DNA of 64,000 nt from Escarpia spicata (lineage: Eukaryota; Annelida; Polychaeta; Sabellida; Siboglinidae): NCBI GenBank assembly GCA_963995525.1, contig OZ023217.1, forward strand, positions 23,232,081 through 23,296,080. The letters are read 5' to 3'. Numbering within the stretch: position 1 is the stretch's first letter; each line of letters begins with the position of its first letter. The notes under the pieces are model-generated. The model searched no databases and was not told where the DNA came from. It saw nothing but the letters and a program-made list of their open reading frames with translations. This document shows positions 22,640 to 35,244 of this stretch, piece by piece. Position numbers and translations under genes: made by a program.

Positions 22640-23700
22640 ACCGGGAGTGATTTGTTGGCTTGAACGCAGAAGCTCCGTCAAATTCTCCTACAGCCTAATC
22701 TTTCTTGCTTTGAGTGACGCGAACTCGGCAATTACGCCGTCGAAATCCACGACATCGGTCAACTCTCGCTCGATCGACAGTAGTGCAAGACTGCTCAGTC
22801 AGTCTTGACAAATGCTTGAGCGAAGGTATGTTTTAATAAATTTAAGCTTTGAGAAGCTTTTCTCACACGAGGCCACGCTCACGCACATAGTGAGCAACGT
22901 CCTAAGACACACGAGCAGGTTCGGGAACGATGTCTCGTGTCCCTATTTCACTACCCATTTAAGGAGATCGAATGCATTCCAGTTTCTAATCGTCTCTCCG
23001 GTTTGCTGTTCGTAACTACGGGGGTGACGTCGCACACGGCGTATTTCCCCCTTCATCCCTTCAGCGGCGATGTCGACGTAGGTGTTAGTGAATCGATAGA
23101 TGGCAGAGTCGATATCTTCATCATTGGTTGAGTCCACCAGGCGCTCCATATTGGTAAGGAACCCGAATTTGTCATTCACATCCATGATGTGATTTGTCTT
23201 GTTTCTTATCACCCCGTGGAGTCAATCGATGATCTGCAGCTGCTCTCGCCTCACCTCCTCTTGTAGTGACAAGCCGGCATCCTCAGTGTTTCTCCCGCCA
23301 TTCGTCTTCTCCGCCGCATCCTTCTTTCTGTTGCTATCCCCATTTCCTCGCAGAACGCCCTGGCCTTCGCCTTTGCCTCTTCAACGACGTTTTCGCGTTC
23401 CTCGTCGCAAAATAGAACAAGAGCCCCCAGTTTGGTCGCGCAACTGTCCAGCCCGAGCCCAGGCTTTTGGAGAAATATCTGAACATCATTGATCTCTCTC
23501 AGGAATGGACGCCAGAAAGCCAGGTAGGCAATGAATGTGTAAGACATTACACCTGACAGGAGGATGGCGGCATCAAAGCGCGTGTCAGCCGTCTCATGAT
23601 CACCATCGCGGAGTTGCTCCAATGCAGCGGTGATAGACCCCAGACTCGACGCTACGGCATCATGTCTCGAGCTCCATCGGGTCTTGCGACAGTAGTCTTA
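22640..23700 (-). pseudogene. hAT-family (ZMYM1-like) transposase relic
   Basis: Read on the minus strand from 23,700: 'TRWSSRHDAV' (a conserved hAT block); then a frame through 23,251 with 'ILLSGVMSYTFIAYLAFW'; a basic 'RRMRRRRRMAGE' stretch; a second frame at 23,212-22,943; and finally 'SVASCEKSFSKLKFIKTYLR' followed by 'LSSLALLSIERELTDVVDF' and 'FASLKARK' near 22,640-22,900. That end is the hAT C-terminal dimerisation domain. The pieces are in family order but separated by frameshifts and stops. The N-terminal zinc finger is missing. No terminal inverted repeats were found nearby. Confidence 0.85.
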
Positions 23701-24101
23701 CTTGTATCTATATTAAATATGTAAGACAATAATATATCCACAAAATATTGATATTTCCTTATTTCACATTCGTTCGGACGCTAGTGCGCTGCAGTAACAG
23801 TGCGTAGACAGTTCGGCCGCCAATATGCCTGTAATAGACGTATTGTAGACCAGTTCGGGCGCCTGTGCGTTACGTACACCAGTATAGGCTAGTGTCAATT
23901 GAGTTGCATTTGATGTATTTAAGCATGCTTACTTCAATATTTATGTCATATAACAGGCTTTAAGAGAATTCGCGTTGACCACAACGTATAAATAGGTATG
24001 AATTTTGGCTAAGAAAAACAATCTCCCCAAAGTGCCGGCCCCAAAAAAGAGCCGCTGAGGGCATTTGTCCCCATCGCCCCCCCCCCCTCGTTACACCAGT
24101 G
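23701..24101. other. Spacer, nothing recognised
   Basis: Contains a poly-C run at about 24,077-24,087. No gene or repeat family was recognised. Confidence 0.4.
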
Positions 24102-25310
24102 CTTATATAATAACCAGCCACTGCACTGATTATTTGCCATTGAATAGTCAGTACTTGCAGGATATTTTATGTTCCAAAATATGTGCATTGTTGTTAGATT
24201 TATTCCAGTTTATATATTTGCAGACATCAAATGTGTCTGAGAGAATAAACACACCACTTCCTAGCGTGAGACTTGACACATCGGAAGATGACGGTGAATA
24301 GACGCGGCTTGAACATGATTTTTTTCTCAATAAAGGCCGTGCTAAAATGATTTGTTATGTGTTTACGTAAGTACAGACCTTTCTCTCGAGGTTGTATAAA
24401 TTCGTTAAAGGTTCCCTCGAAGTCTCGTAGAAACGCTAAAGGTTCCATAAAGAGTTTGTGAGTTCGCTAAAGGTTAATTTACGTTTTTTATGTTCGCTAA
24501 ATGTTTCTCGATGTTTTCTAGAACGCTCCATACCGCCATGCACACGGACAGATAATGACACGTAAACACACCCACTCGTTCTCACCGAGGTAGTAAACCA
24601 CGATTAAATTGTACATGTTCTTAATATACACCGCGGTTCGTTGTTATTGCAGTTGCGTGTGCGGGTGCGTAACATACTTGTCATGTTTTATTTATTGCCA
24701 ATACAAACAGACACAAATAGCTCGAAATTTGATGACCCTTTCCATCTTCGTGTCACTATCAGTCCCAGCATGCACTGGATTTAGGTAAACAATCTGTGTT
24801 CCTTTGAAAGTGGTTATTAGAGGGGTAGCGTTAGCAACTAGCGTAGTGGGAAGACTCGATGACGCACGGTGCTGACGGGCTAACAATCTGGATCGAAACT
24901 TCTTTGGCGTCTTCGTAGGCCTAAATAATTGTTGGTCAGTAGTGATTTGAAATTTAGTCAATTGTGCAATATATATATATATTACATACAATCATTTGCT
25001 TAGTAGGAAGCATTCTTATTATTTGTCACTAATTTACCGAAATAAATAATAACTTCAGTTTTAATTAATTAATTGCATTGCCTTATTAGCCAAGTGTCTG
25101 TCTCGTACAAGGTGTGATTTATGTGTGGTATATCGTGTGTACACATGTCGATTTTCTTGTACCTTGAGTTGTAATATCTGTATTTTAGCGCTAATCATTA
25201 GTATATTTAATGATACTTGATATTTATAACTTCTTGCCTTTGCAGACTTGAGTAGCAATTGGGTAGTGTGCATATATCACTATAGTGTTTTTGTAAAAAG
25301 TACTTGTTTT
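24102..25310 (+). repeat. Dispersed repeat R1, copy A
   Basis: A 1.2-kb segment aligns with 26,671-27,846 and 59,480-60,843. It starts at 'ataataaccagccactgcac' and ends at 'gtacttgtttt'. It abuts R2 directly at 25,311. Minus-strand frames around 24,700-24,990 and 27,300-27,550 share 'LARQHRASSSLPT', so part may once have been coding, but no family is recognised. Confidence 0.85.
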
Positions 25311-25700
25311 CCGGTTATGGAGTGACGTATGTCAGCCTCAAGTGAAGGAGGAGTCGCTGCTCTCGATCCCTAGGCGTACCTGAAGAGAGTGGACTCAAAT
25401 GGGCGTTCTGACACGGTTGCCAACAGCGAAATGATACCAACAGCGTAAGGTGAGGGAGTTCGCCTACTATGGAGAAGATGAAGAACATCCAATTGTGCAT
25501 TCCCACTTATGCACGCGGGTGTCCTGGTCAGCATATACGTGTGTCAACAGCTTCGTTTTTAAGCGTTACGTAACCATTACCAAGATTCCACCTCCCTATG
25601 TAAAGCTCACTGACGTTTGCCCGAATACCGCACGATCTCTCACCTAACTAGATGTTCTTTATACACGACCGTTAACACACAGAAATTTAAAATTCTGAAA
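25311..25700 (+). repeat. Dispersed repeat R2, copy 2
   Basis: Second copy of the segment at 22,101-22,475, here fused to the end of R1 copy A. Confidence 0.85.
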
Positions 25701-25904
25701 CATATGGATAGTGTTTTAAACTGATCAGTAGTGTTTTGAAGGTACGTTAAAACACTGCCCTAGTGGTTTCTGGGGGTAGAGTTATTTCCCAGTTACTACA
25801 CCTGCGCTAACTAGCAGGCAATGAGAAGGAAGTCGGGATGTATGTCGTTTCTTTTTAATGAAGCGCCCAGCATGCCAGAACGCAAACAAACAATACTCAT
25901 GTAA

Positions 25905-26665
25905 GGAGTGGGTGATGAACCAGACAAGTTGTAAACGTTGCCTTTGCTGATATTCTAGAAATTGGAGCCCAGGTCATCGCTCTAGTTAACAACAATGTCA
26001 ACAAGTAGCGATCGTCCCATGCACAAGCACTGTCAGCTATTTTGCTTTCTAATTCATGCCAAGCTACGTCGTGGTCACCGACAACCACAGCCATTGTGTG
26101 CCAACCATCTTCAGTTTTCTGAAAATACGAATATACGCTTGAATTATGTTATATCCGAAAACATGGTTGGTTCTAGTAGACGTTGAGACAATCCTACTTA
26201 CTCATTCCCTTATTAGTAATACCGCCAAACAATGATTTTGAACTGAACCGTCCAGTGGAATATACTCTATATTTTCGGCCTGTCCACAACTGTCCACTGC
26301 AGGATTGCCCCAAACGGGTAGCATGGACAAAGGACCCCATCCCCTCCGAAGGAGAAGTTGTACGATTATCTGGAGGTACTGTGGAGGACGGCATCATTCG
26401 TGAAGGCGACTGATGTTTCCGACTAGAGAATAATTGACGAACGAGAAGCTACTGAAAGTCGAATCTGTGGATAGCTAGCTAGCTTATGACGTCTTTACCT
26501 ACTTCCCTAATAAATCTTTTGTCGAACTGTCGTTAAAGTATTAACACACGATTGGTACAATCGGTGTTTTTTCTTTATTAAGTTAATGCGGACATTATCA
26601 TAGATACATGAAAATTATCAATCATAATATCCTTGTCTATTTGCCATTTCAGTTTTTTTGTTTTT
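25905..26665 (+). repeat. Dispersed repeat R3, copy in the left duplicated block
   Basis: Collinear with 58,685-59,465, including 'ctctagttaacaacaa', 'cagtggaatatac' and 'gacggcatcattcgtgaagg'. It runs directly into R1 copy B, as in the right-hand block. A short plus-strand frame ends 'EDGIIREGD' in both copies, but indels differ between them. Confidence 0.85.
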
Positions 26666-26670
26666 GTTTT

Positions 26671-27846
26671 ACATAATAACCAGCCACTGCACTGATTATT
26701 TGCCATTGAATAATCAGTACTTGCAGGATATTTTATGTTCCAAAATGTGTGCATTGTTGCTAGATTTATTTATGTTTAATATATGTTGCAAATATCAAAT
26801 GTGTCTGAGAGAATAAAGACACCACTTCCTCGCGTGAGACTTGTTGACACATCGGAAGATGACGGTGAATAGACGGCGGCGTCAACCTTATTTTTCTCCT
26901 CAATACAGACCGCACTAAAATGATTTGTTATGTATTTGCGTAAGCACAGACCTTTCTCTCGAGGTTGTATAAATTCGTTAAAGATTCCCTCGCGGTCTCG
27001 TAGGTTCCCTAAAGGTTCCGTATAGAGTTTGTGAGTTCGCTAAAGGTTAATTGACGTTTATGTTAAAGTTCGTTAAATGTTTCTCGTGCTCACACCCACT
27101 CGTTCTCACCGGGTGATCTGGAGTAGTAAACCACGTTTTTATTGTACATGTTCTTAATATACACCGCGGTTTGTTGTTATTGCAGTTGCGTGTGCGGGTG
27201 CGTAACTTACTTGTCATGTTTTATTTATTACCAATAAAAACAGACAAAAATAGCTCGAAGTTTGAAGACACTTTCCATCTTCGTATTCCTATCAGTCCCT
27301 GCATGCACTGGGTTTAGGTAAACAATCTGTGTTCCTCTGAAAGGGGTTATTAGAAGGGTTAGCAACGAGTATAGTGGGAAGACTCGAAGACGCACGGTGC
27401 TGACGGGCTAAAAATCTGGATCGAAACTTCTTTGGCGTCTTCGTAGGCCTAAATAATTGTTGGTCAGCAGTGATTTGAAATTTAGTCAATTGTGCAATAT
27501 ATATATATATGTATATATATATATTACATACAATTATTTGCTTAGTAGGAAGCATTCTTATTATTTGTCACTAATTTACCGAAATAAATAATAACTTCAG
27601 TTTTAATTAATTAATTGCATTGCCTTATTAGCCAAGTGTCTGTCTCGTACAAGGTGTGATTTATGTGTGGTATATCGTGTGTACACATGTCGATTTTCTT
27701 GTACCTTGAGATGTAATATTTGTATTTTAGCGCTAATCATTAGTATATTACTTGATATTTATAACTTCTTGCCTTTGCAGACTTGAGTAGCAATTGGGTA
27801 GTGTGCATATATCACTATAGTGTTTTTGTAAAAAGTACTTGTTTTA
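26671..27846 (+). repeat. Dispersed repeat R1, copy B
   Basis: Same unit as 24,102-25,310. It follows R3 here. The (TA)n at 27,498-27,522 is longer than in copy A. Confidence 0.85.
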
Positions 27847-27849
27847 TAT

Positions 27850-27920
27850 GAAATGTGAATTGTCATGCAATTACTCTGAAGCAGTCCTTGTTCTTGCACA
27901 ACTGAAATTGAATTGACACA
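27850..27920 (+). repeat. Short block shared with 61,083-61,135
   Basis: 'caattactctgaagcagtcc' and 'ttgttcttgcacaactgaaa' occur in both places, in the same order relative to R1. This extends the duplicated block. Confidence 0.8.
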
Positions 27921-29734
27921 CATAAATAAAAGCATGTGTACAACACGTAATTAATGATTGTAAAGTATTCACCAGTTACAAAGTTCTTTATATGCACAAA
28001 TATTTTAGAAACTATTTTGGCAGAAACAAGGTGGCCGTGTTCTTGAATAATTCACATAGACCGCGGTGTTGTCTGGTGTCAATTTTCACAGTGTCATGCT
28101 AATGAAATCAATTGGATTTTGGATCTGAATATATAAACGTTTTTGTTGTGCTAATATAACACACAATTTGGGAACGGATATAAATGTATGCCTAATTAAT
28201 AGTGAAAACGACAAACGTAACACATTATGTGCACGCCACCTGGCGATTGTATTGGCGTTAATCTCTTGGCGTGGTGAAAGAGTCGACGTGATTTAAATGT
28301 TAAATTGTTATACAATATTGGACGAGTGCACTTATATCAAATAAAATATCAACTACATCGCATTAATATGTCACTGAGAAAATTGCCCCAAAAACTAAAA
28401 CTAGTTGTATCTGTAATCATCAATCATGAGAACATAGCTAGGCTATCTTTTGAAAAGACAAATTCAATTGGTTAATCTAAAGAATAAAACAGGACCAACA
28501 ACAGAGCATGAACCATGTAATACTTTTTAGTTTTATGCTTTACAATGATTACCACTCTGACATGTTTACACGTATTGTTGAACATTACGGTCTAGGTTTT
28601 GCATGAGGTTGATTTGAATACAATGAGCAATAATACCTTAAGATATCATGTTTCTTATATTCATACTGAACATATATGTTGACACTTGCATTGGTTTTAT
28701 AGTGATTAACAATTAATTACAGAAATATTACACACAGTTATCACGAAATTAGGTTTTGACCACTTTTCAGGGAAAATAAGCCCGGTTTCAACCAGGTTAA
28801 AACCGGGCGGTTAGAACTGTTCAACCCTGAGTCTATATTATTTCTTTGACTATTTCGTGTGCATCATTATTTGTTAAGAGGCAAATCATATGTGAGACAT
28901 TTAATTACAGATTCATGTTTAATTCAAAAAGTATATATATATTTATTTTCTGAGTATTGTAATTGTGTATGTCACCAAGAGGGATAATGTCAGTTTAATA
29001 AATAAACTGGCATATTTTTTTTTGAGTGTATTTAACGTAAAGGTTTAATTAATTCTTGCAGCTTTAATATATCTTCTACTTTTCATAAGTTAAGTATTTT
29101 TAAACAGTGGTTCAGTGTGGAAAGTATACTTGTTTAATATCCGCGATATCCCCATGCGATTAACAATACTGAATATGAGATACTGTTAGAGTTATATAAT
29201 ATACATTTAATTTCTATTAGAGTTATATAATATACATTTTATTTCTACAGGACGTACGTATTTTAATCGGTTTAAAATACCAATAGCTTTGATCGATATT
29301 TTTCAGTATTTTTTTCTGTTTAGGTTTGTCTCAAAGATGAATCCTAAGAAATTAAATTCATTCACTTTTCTCAATATTGACATTGTCCATTTATGCGGAG
29401 ACGTTTGTCTGCATTTGTGTTCATGTGAAAAATCATGTATTTTGATTTCGTTTTGTTTAATGATAGTTTGTTTATAGTTAGCCATTCAGTAACTTTCAGT
29501 AGTTTTTCATTTATAGTGTGTGTGTACATAGTGTGTATGTGTGTGCGTGCGTGTACGTTTGTTGGTAGGTTAGTGTGTTCGAGTCAGCTTGTTCCTGTTT
29601 GCGCTCGCATGTGAGAAGTTGCGGGGAAGCACTTTGTACTTATTAACTTATTACAGTAACATCATATTATTACGTGCTTAATATCGGAATAAAGGTGATG
29701 AATATTATATAACCTTTACCACATGAATCAGTTA
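27921..29734. other. AT-rich spacer
   Basis: No gene was recognised. A small hairpin, cccggttt..aaaccggg, lies at about 28,780-28,808. A similar 'gggttaaaaccgg' phrase occurs at about 60,908 in the partner block. Confidence 0.4.
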
Positions 29735-30371
29735 TTTGTTATACCACGGTGTACTGCCTACCATGTCTCGCAATTATTTTTCAATTTGATGTTTCTGCGC
29801 ATGCGTGAGTCAGACATTAATTGTCATTGGTTGCGTATCGCATCCGTTAGTGTCCAACCCCGCGGCACTCCCCCTTGTTAAATAAGGTGTTTTCTCTAAG
29901 GTGCTATAGCTACTTCCCCTTATAGCTACCTTACTTACCTATATATTATTCCCGTTATTGGTACTCGTTAAGTTTGATAGTCAAACTAGTATCGCTATAG
30001 CTACTTCTGCAGTTGAGGAAATTAAATAGTCACCCAGTTTGATTGATTGACTAACGGATTGATTGGTTGATTGATTGATTAATTGATTGAAATATGTATA
30101 TTTATTTATACTTAGAAAAGGCAAGTTCTTATACAGCGAGGTACCCAGTCGTCAGGACTGCTCAAAGCGCTTTACACTTTACTCCCTGGCAGACCTATTC
30201 AATCGAACACTATCTCGATTTCTCTGTGAAGCATTCAGCCACGCTGCAGTTAATGCGCGAAGACTATTCGCACACAAATATCCACCACTGTCTATATCCA
30301 GGTACGCATTCATACAGCTGAGTGAACTGAAGCAATGTAGAGTATACGAACTTGACCCCGCCGCACAGGAT
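29735..30371. repeat. First unit of a ~640-bp tandem duplication with a truncated SINE
   Basis: Matches 30,372-31,030 from 'ttatttgttat..cacggtg' onward through 'gcgcatgcgtgagtcag' and the SINE body. The SINE here is cut at 'cgcacaggattcg', exactly where the second unit begins. Confidence 0.8.
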
Positions 30372-31100
30372 TCGTTATTTGTTATGCAACGGTGTACTGC
30401 CTACCATGTCTCGCAATTATTTTTCCATTTGATGTTTCTGCGCATGCGTGAGTCAGTTGTTCCCATTAGTTGTCATTGGTTGCGTTTCGCTTCCGTTAGT
30501 GTCCGTTAGTGTCCAACCCCGCGGCACTCCCCCTTATTAAATAATGTATTTTCCCGTTATAGCAAGTTCCCCTTATAGCTACATTTTATTCCCGTTATTG
30601 GTACTCGTTAAGTTTGATAGTCAGACTAATATTGCTATAGTTACTTCTGCAGTCCAGGAAAATAAACAGTCACCCAGTGTGATTGATTGATTATTTGATT
30701 GGTTGACTAACTGATTGATTGGTTGATTTATTGATTGATTGACGTATGTATATCTCTTTATATTTAGAAAAGACAAGTTCTTATACAGCGCGGTATCTAG
30801 TCCCCAGGACTGCTCAAAGCGCTTTACACTTTACTCCCTGGCAGACCTATTCAATCGAACATCATCTCGACTTCTCTCGGAAGCATTCAGCCACGCTGCA
30901 GTTAATGCGCGAAGACTATTTGTACACAAATATCCACCACTGTCTATAGCCAGGTACTCATTAATACAGCTCAGTGAACTGAAGCAATGTAGAGTAAACG
31001 AACTTGTCCAAGGTTCGACACCGCCGCACAGGATTCGAACCCGCGTTCTCTCAGTCGAGAGTCCGGAGCTCTTACCGCTGTGCTACTGCGCTCAACAACA
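30372..31100. repeat. Second unit of the tandem duplication with a complete SINE
   Basis: Collinear with 29,735-30,371 and with 61,140-61,797. The tRNA-like head is retained in this copy. Confidence 0.8.
30670..31097 (-). mobile_element. tRNA-derived SINE
   Basis: On the minus strand the head reads 'GTAGCACAGCGGTAAGAGC' (box A like) and then 'GCGGGTTCGAATCC' (box B). A body with 'gtgtaaagcgctttgag' follows, and a tail of TCAATCAA repeats. A second complete copy is at 61,400-61,797 and a headless one at 30,030-30,371. The anticodon arm is a perfect CTCTC-GACT-GAGAG hairpin and lacks a normal 7-base loop, so this is not a tRNA gene. Confidence 0.85.
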
Positions 31101-31109
31101 TAAATGGAC

Positions 31110-31280
31110 ATAGGTGGAATATTCGACTTAATCATCAACATTAAAGGGGCGTCATCTGTTCAAATTTACTTCCAGTAATTGCTGTGCTGAATTTTCAGGA
31201 AAACATGTGCAAAACTTTGTATTTAGTATAACAGTCTACAAATAGAATAATATGTGAATGTGAGTATACGTGTGTTAATT

Positions 31281-31311
<31 letters not shown>

Positions 31312-31480
31312 GCTTGTGCGTGTGCGCGCGTGTGCGTGCGTGTGTACGTGTAGGTATGTGTGTGTTTCCGTGTGTGCTTGTTCTTTTTGACGTTGTGACA
31401 TTTGTTGACATTTTGTAGCTTACGCTCAATGTTGTTTTGTTACGAGTGTTAGAATGTCAACGTTACTCACAAATGTCAGT
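31110..31480 (+). repeat. Shared block with (GT)n, left duplicated block
   Basis: Collinear with 61,805-62,160. It includes the GT-rich run at 31,280-31,370 and 'ttgacgttgtgacatttgtt' followed by 'cgagtgttagaatgtcaacg'. Confidence 0.85.
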
Positions 31481-31619
31481 GTAGGTAAACAAACTGATGG
31501 CGACACTTGACAAGGACTTGTATATAGAGAGGGGCGCTCCCTAATTTATCGCTCGTAGACATTAGTTTTGAGAAAAAAAGTAATTGACTTGCACACGTCT
31601 ACTATTATCGCTGTAGATA

Positions 31620-32400
31620 TGTCGAAGAAAAACTCACGGCAAGGTTCAGCCACACAGAGCAGTGAAGCGAAAATGTAGCCGAGGGCTGCCCGGCGCCATA
31701 TGGCGGCAGTGTATCAATAGATGAACTCTACACACAGATTCAACAGGACGTTGTCGGTCAACTAAACGACATGCGCAAACAGTGCGAGGCTATCGCACAC
31801 AGAGTTGACTCAACTGAGGCATCGTGTGAATTCAATGCGGCCGCCACAAGTGATAATAAGCTAAACATTGACGAGATGAACAAAGCGCTGAAAGACGCTA
31901 AGGCTCACGAGAGGGACATGCAGTCTAGAGTGGCAGATTATGGAGAAAGATTAAACGCGGTGGAAAGACGATGTAGGGAATGGGGAATACGGGTATTTGG
32001 GGTGGTTGAATCCAAGGGTGAAGATGTTAAGAAAATCCTAGCGAAAGATGTACCTAAACACAACTTCGGTGGCATCGTCATGCTAGAACGAACACTGGAG
32101 AGCGTTGAACATTGCCACAGGATCAGCCCGACTGGAAAAAGTACCAAACCAATGACTGTGACCATTGTTACACGACCACTCCGCAATGCAATCGTATTGT
32201 CGGCCGAATCTAATTGAAACAGATCGACCGCGGGTGCTGGTGTATACCTGTTGGAGGTAGACGAAGCGCTAATATGAAAGAAAGAAAAGAGCCCGAGGGC
32301 AGATGCAGAGAGCCTTCGCTGAAGGGAACGGGCAGTGTTCCGCAGAATAAAACTTATAATAGACGGCGTTATTGTGACTATTTTTTAACAAATTAGGTAA
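31620..32400 (+). pseudogene. LINE ORF1 remnant
   Basis: A plus-strand frame of 148 codons at 31,771-32,217 is the main surviving part. It starts with a charged coiled-coil-like region. 'REWGIRVFGVVESKGEDV' and 'HRISPTGKSTKPMTVTIV' follow, the RNA-binding (RRM) core of L1-type ORF1 proteins. An apparent ATG at 31,620 is separated from it by stops at 31,676 and near 31,720. The C-terminal domain continues past the stop at 32,217 in the same frame with further stops. Not functional. Confidence 0.75.
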
Positions 32401-32679
32401 CAGACATCTTTGCTGGCGCATTACTTCATACCTGCCAATTTCTACTTGAGCTCCTCGACTGTCGACATATCGTGACTGCGGTGTTCATCTGACTTGTTGA
32501 TTTATTTATTAGTTACTTCTATATAATATGCGAACATTCTTTAGCATGAAAGGTTACATCTTTCTTTTATATTTGTGTGTGGCATTCAGAGTTACGATGT
32601 ATGCTATATTGCAAATATTATGAATTGACAGAATTTAATTAAACAAGATACATAACAGATGGATTAATATCTATTATTC

Positions 32680-33310
32680 ATATCAATCTACAAAGCTCCT
32701 TTAAAATTATAATCTGTTAAAAGCACATCTTGACACAATAATTTTAAGATTTGATGTAATTGCTATTACTGAGGTAGGATTGAATAACTTGGGCGAACAT
32801 ATTTAAAGAATATAATTTGCACTATCACTGACCATTAAATAACAATAAAGACGGAGTTGCCGTATATACCAAGAAGACTCAAGATGAACGATATGGTTTA
32901 ATGCTTAAGGATAACTGTAGGTTTGAAATAATAAAATATGGTGTACGTTGTGTGATTAGGAATGTGTATAGACATCCAAATTACAACACACAGATTATTT
33001 CAGAGCTCATTGGCACAAGCGTGTCCAATATCAAACAGGAGGGTAACATTTTTATTATTTGTGGTGATATTAATATAGATCTACTACAACAATACTCGTG
33101 TCAAACGAAAACTATCTGCTACTATGTGTTATATTGCCAACCAGAATAACAAACCATTCCGAAACTCTAATTGATCATATTAATATATATCGAACCTTAA
33201 ACTACATGAAAAATGATATCATTTCAGGAAACCTGTTTGTAGATATAACAGACCGCTTACCTAACTTCATCATAACGAAAGGTGCATGTAAAGCTAAACT
33301 GCAAAGTTGT
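32680..33310 (+). pseudogene. LINE ORF2 endonuclease remnant
   Basis: Frames give 'LLKAHLDTIILRFDVIAITE', then 'VRCVIRNVYRHPNYN' and 'IFIICGDINIDLL', the GDFN-like motif of APE endonucleases. 'LIDHINI' and 'DITDRLPNFI' follow, where the catalytic His of D-H is Arg. The frame breaks near 32,795 and 33,100. A shorter copy lies at 62,165-62,510. The element seems to be the ORF2 partner of the ORF1 remnant upstream. Confidence 0.8.
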
Positions 33311-33329
33311 GCTGTAACGCACAATACTA

Positions 33330-33570
33330 ACATCAATATTCTGAGCTTAAACGGGGTAGCTAGTCGTAACTATTACCATTACAGGTTAGTGGAACAATCA
33401 ATTAGGAGCATAATAATAATCATTGGTAACATGGCGATTGGTGTTTCTATATGTAGGCAATCAAATTGGTGGATAACCGGTGTGTCAATTTTAACGTTTT
33501 CGCGTTTTTCGCGGTTACCACCCCCACAGTTAAAACACAATTTCGCGAATCCATGATGTCATAACCTACA
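33330..33570 (+). repeat. Dispersed repeat present in inverted orientation at 63,400-63,640
   Basis: 'aatattctgag.ttaaacgg', 'ggtagctag.cgtaactatta' and the 'catatgtaggca.tcaaatt' type blocks match the reverse complement of the far right copy. Confidence 0.8.
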
Positions 33571-33581
33571 TGACGTTGGTT

Positions 33582-33720
<139 letters not shown>

Positions 33721-33869
33721 ATGACCAACGATTAAAAGAAATGTATTGACGCCTTCATAAGAAATTGTTTACACATACTACAGAGTCGATGTTTGTTTAC
33801 CTACGCTGACATTCCCGAGTAACTTTGACATACGTACAGTCGTAATAACATAACACTGACCGTAAGTTG

Positions 33870-34545
33870 CGAAATGGCTAAAATTCATTTACTCAAAAAA
33901 AGAGTTTTGCGTGTAATAACTCATTTAGGATTTATTGATCATGCGCAGCCATCTTATCAAATAATGAATATTTATGACGTAAATAAATACTTATGCTATA
34001 TACTAATATACAAGCATAATAGGGGTATGTTGCCAGATATATATCATGATGTATTTGTCCTGCAAATATCCACACATAAATATGATACAAGGCAGGAAGT
34101 AACATAAAATACCATACTGCAAGAATAATTGCAGACCATTGTCTTTGGCTTATGTGGGTCCTAAAATCTGGAATACATTTATTACAAATAACTATTTACA
34201 ATATTGTACATATATTCATATGTTCAAACAAAGGACCAAGCGTCTAACATATGCTACATTTGCTTTAATGTATTTTGTTCATGTTAAGATGTACCCAGTG
34301 TTCTGTATTACGATACTCGTATAATGCACTATGAAACAATTAGTTCGTTTATTATGAAGATGATTATGTATTATGTTGTTTTTGACACGAATTATAGTTT
34401 ACATTTCAAATATGACATGAATAAGGAACACAAGCAATGTGTTGCTTCGTTCCATTTGTTACGTAATGTATACATGTTTCATATTACTGCTACATTTGTG
34501 CTATACTTAACATTATGTATCAATAAAGATTATTATTATTATATG
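33870..34545 (+). pseudogene. LINE 3' end: ORF2 C-terminus and 3' UTR
   Basis: Plus-strand frames give 'LLKKRVLRVITHLGFIDHAQ', then 'YKHNRGMLPDIY' and 'LSLAYVGPKIWNT', the C-terminal tail of jockey/CR1-like reverse transcriptases. An AATAAA (34,522-34,527) and a short ATT repeat mark the 3' end. The reverse transcriptase core expected between 33,310 and 33,870 is missing. It is replaced by a dispersed repeat and (CA)n. Confidence 0.8.
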
Positions 34546-34563
34546 TCAACAAATGTCAAAATG

Positions 34564-34750
34564 TCATAAAGGACACACGCACGCACACGCATGAACGCAC
34601 CCACGCACGCTGGTGCGCACACACATACACACACTCACACAAACACACACACACACACGCACATACGCACATGCACACACAACGCACACAAAGCACACAT
34701 ACACGCACGCACGCACGCACACACACACACACACACAAACACACACGACA
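34564..34750. repeat. Interrupted (CA)n/(CG)-containing microsatellite
   Basis: CA-rich run with 'acgcacgcacgc' interruptions. Open frames here are artefacts. Confidence 0.95.
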
Positions 34751-34859
34751 CTATCTTGGTATGCATGATTCGCTTATGCCATTTCAACGATCTGCTCCGC
34801 CTGTCCATTCGACGCGGCTGAAGGCACGCAGCATCTCGTCATCTCCACCACAACGCAAA

Positions 34860-35230
34860 ATGTAATAAGTGAAACACGCTTAAATCACCGTGTGGAACTT
34901 ACGGACAAGGACAATATGAGCGAACCGTGGGATAACTGCGTGAGGCTAAGGCTGGTACGGTAGCGGTGCCGCGTAGTGGACAACTGTACACTGCTCTCCT
35001 CCTCATTGGGAACCTTTTCCCCACACGATAAATTATTGTATAATGCTACTGCACTACATTAAAACAATGCTGATCTACAAGTTCACCCACAACCTTGTCT
35101 TAACTTGTTCATTTGTTATTAGGTTTCTAGTTCTTACACTTTGCCTGCATTCTCACTACACCTGACCCTTGTGTCAGAGCGGCTTATGAGCTTAGCATAC
35201 GTGATTAATGTGTAAAGCTAGGCGCACCCC
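34860..35230. other. Spacer, nothing recognised
   Basis: No coding or repeat signal. Confidence 0.4.
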
Positions 35231-35244
35231 AACTGATTTTCTTG

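Noticed and set aside
31020..31097. Functional tRNA gene
   Set aside because: Box A/B-like sequences are present, but the anticodon arm has a 4-base loop and the sequence is fused to a SINE body repeated nearby.
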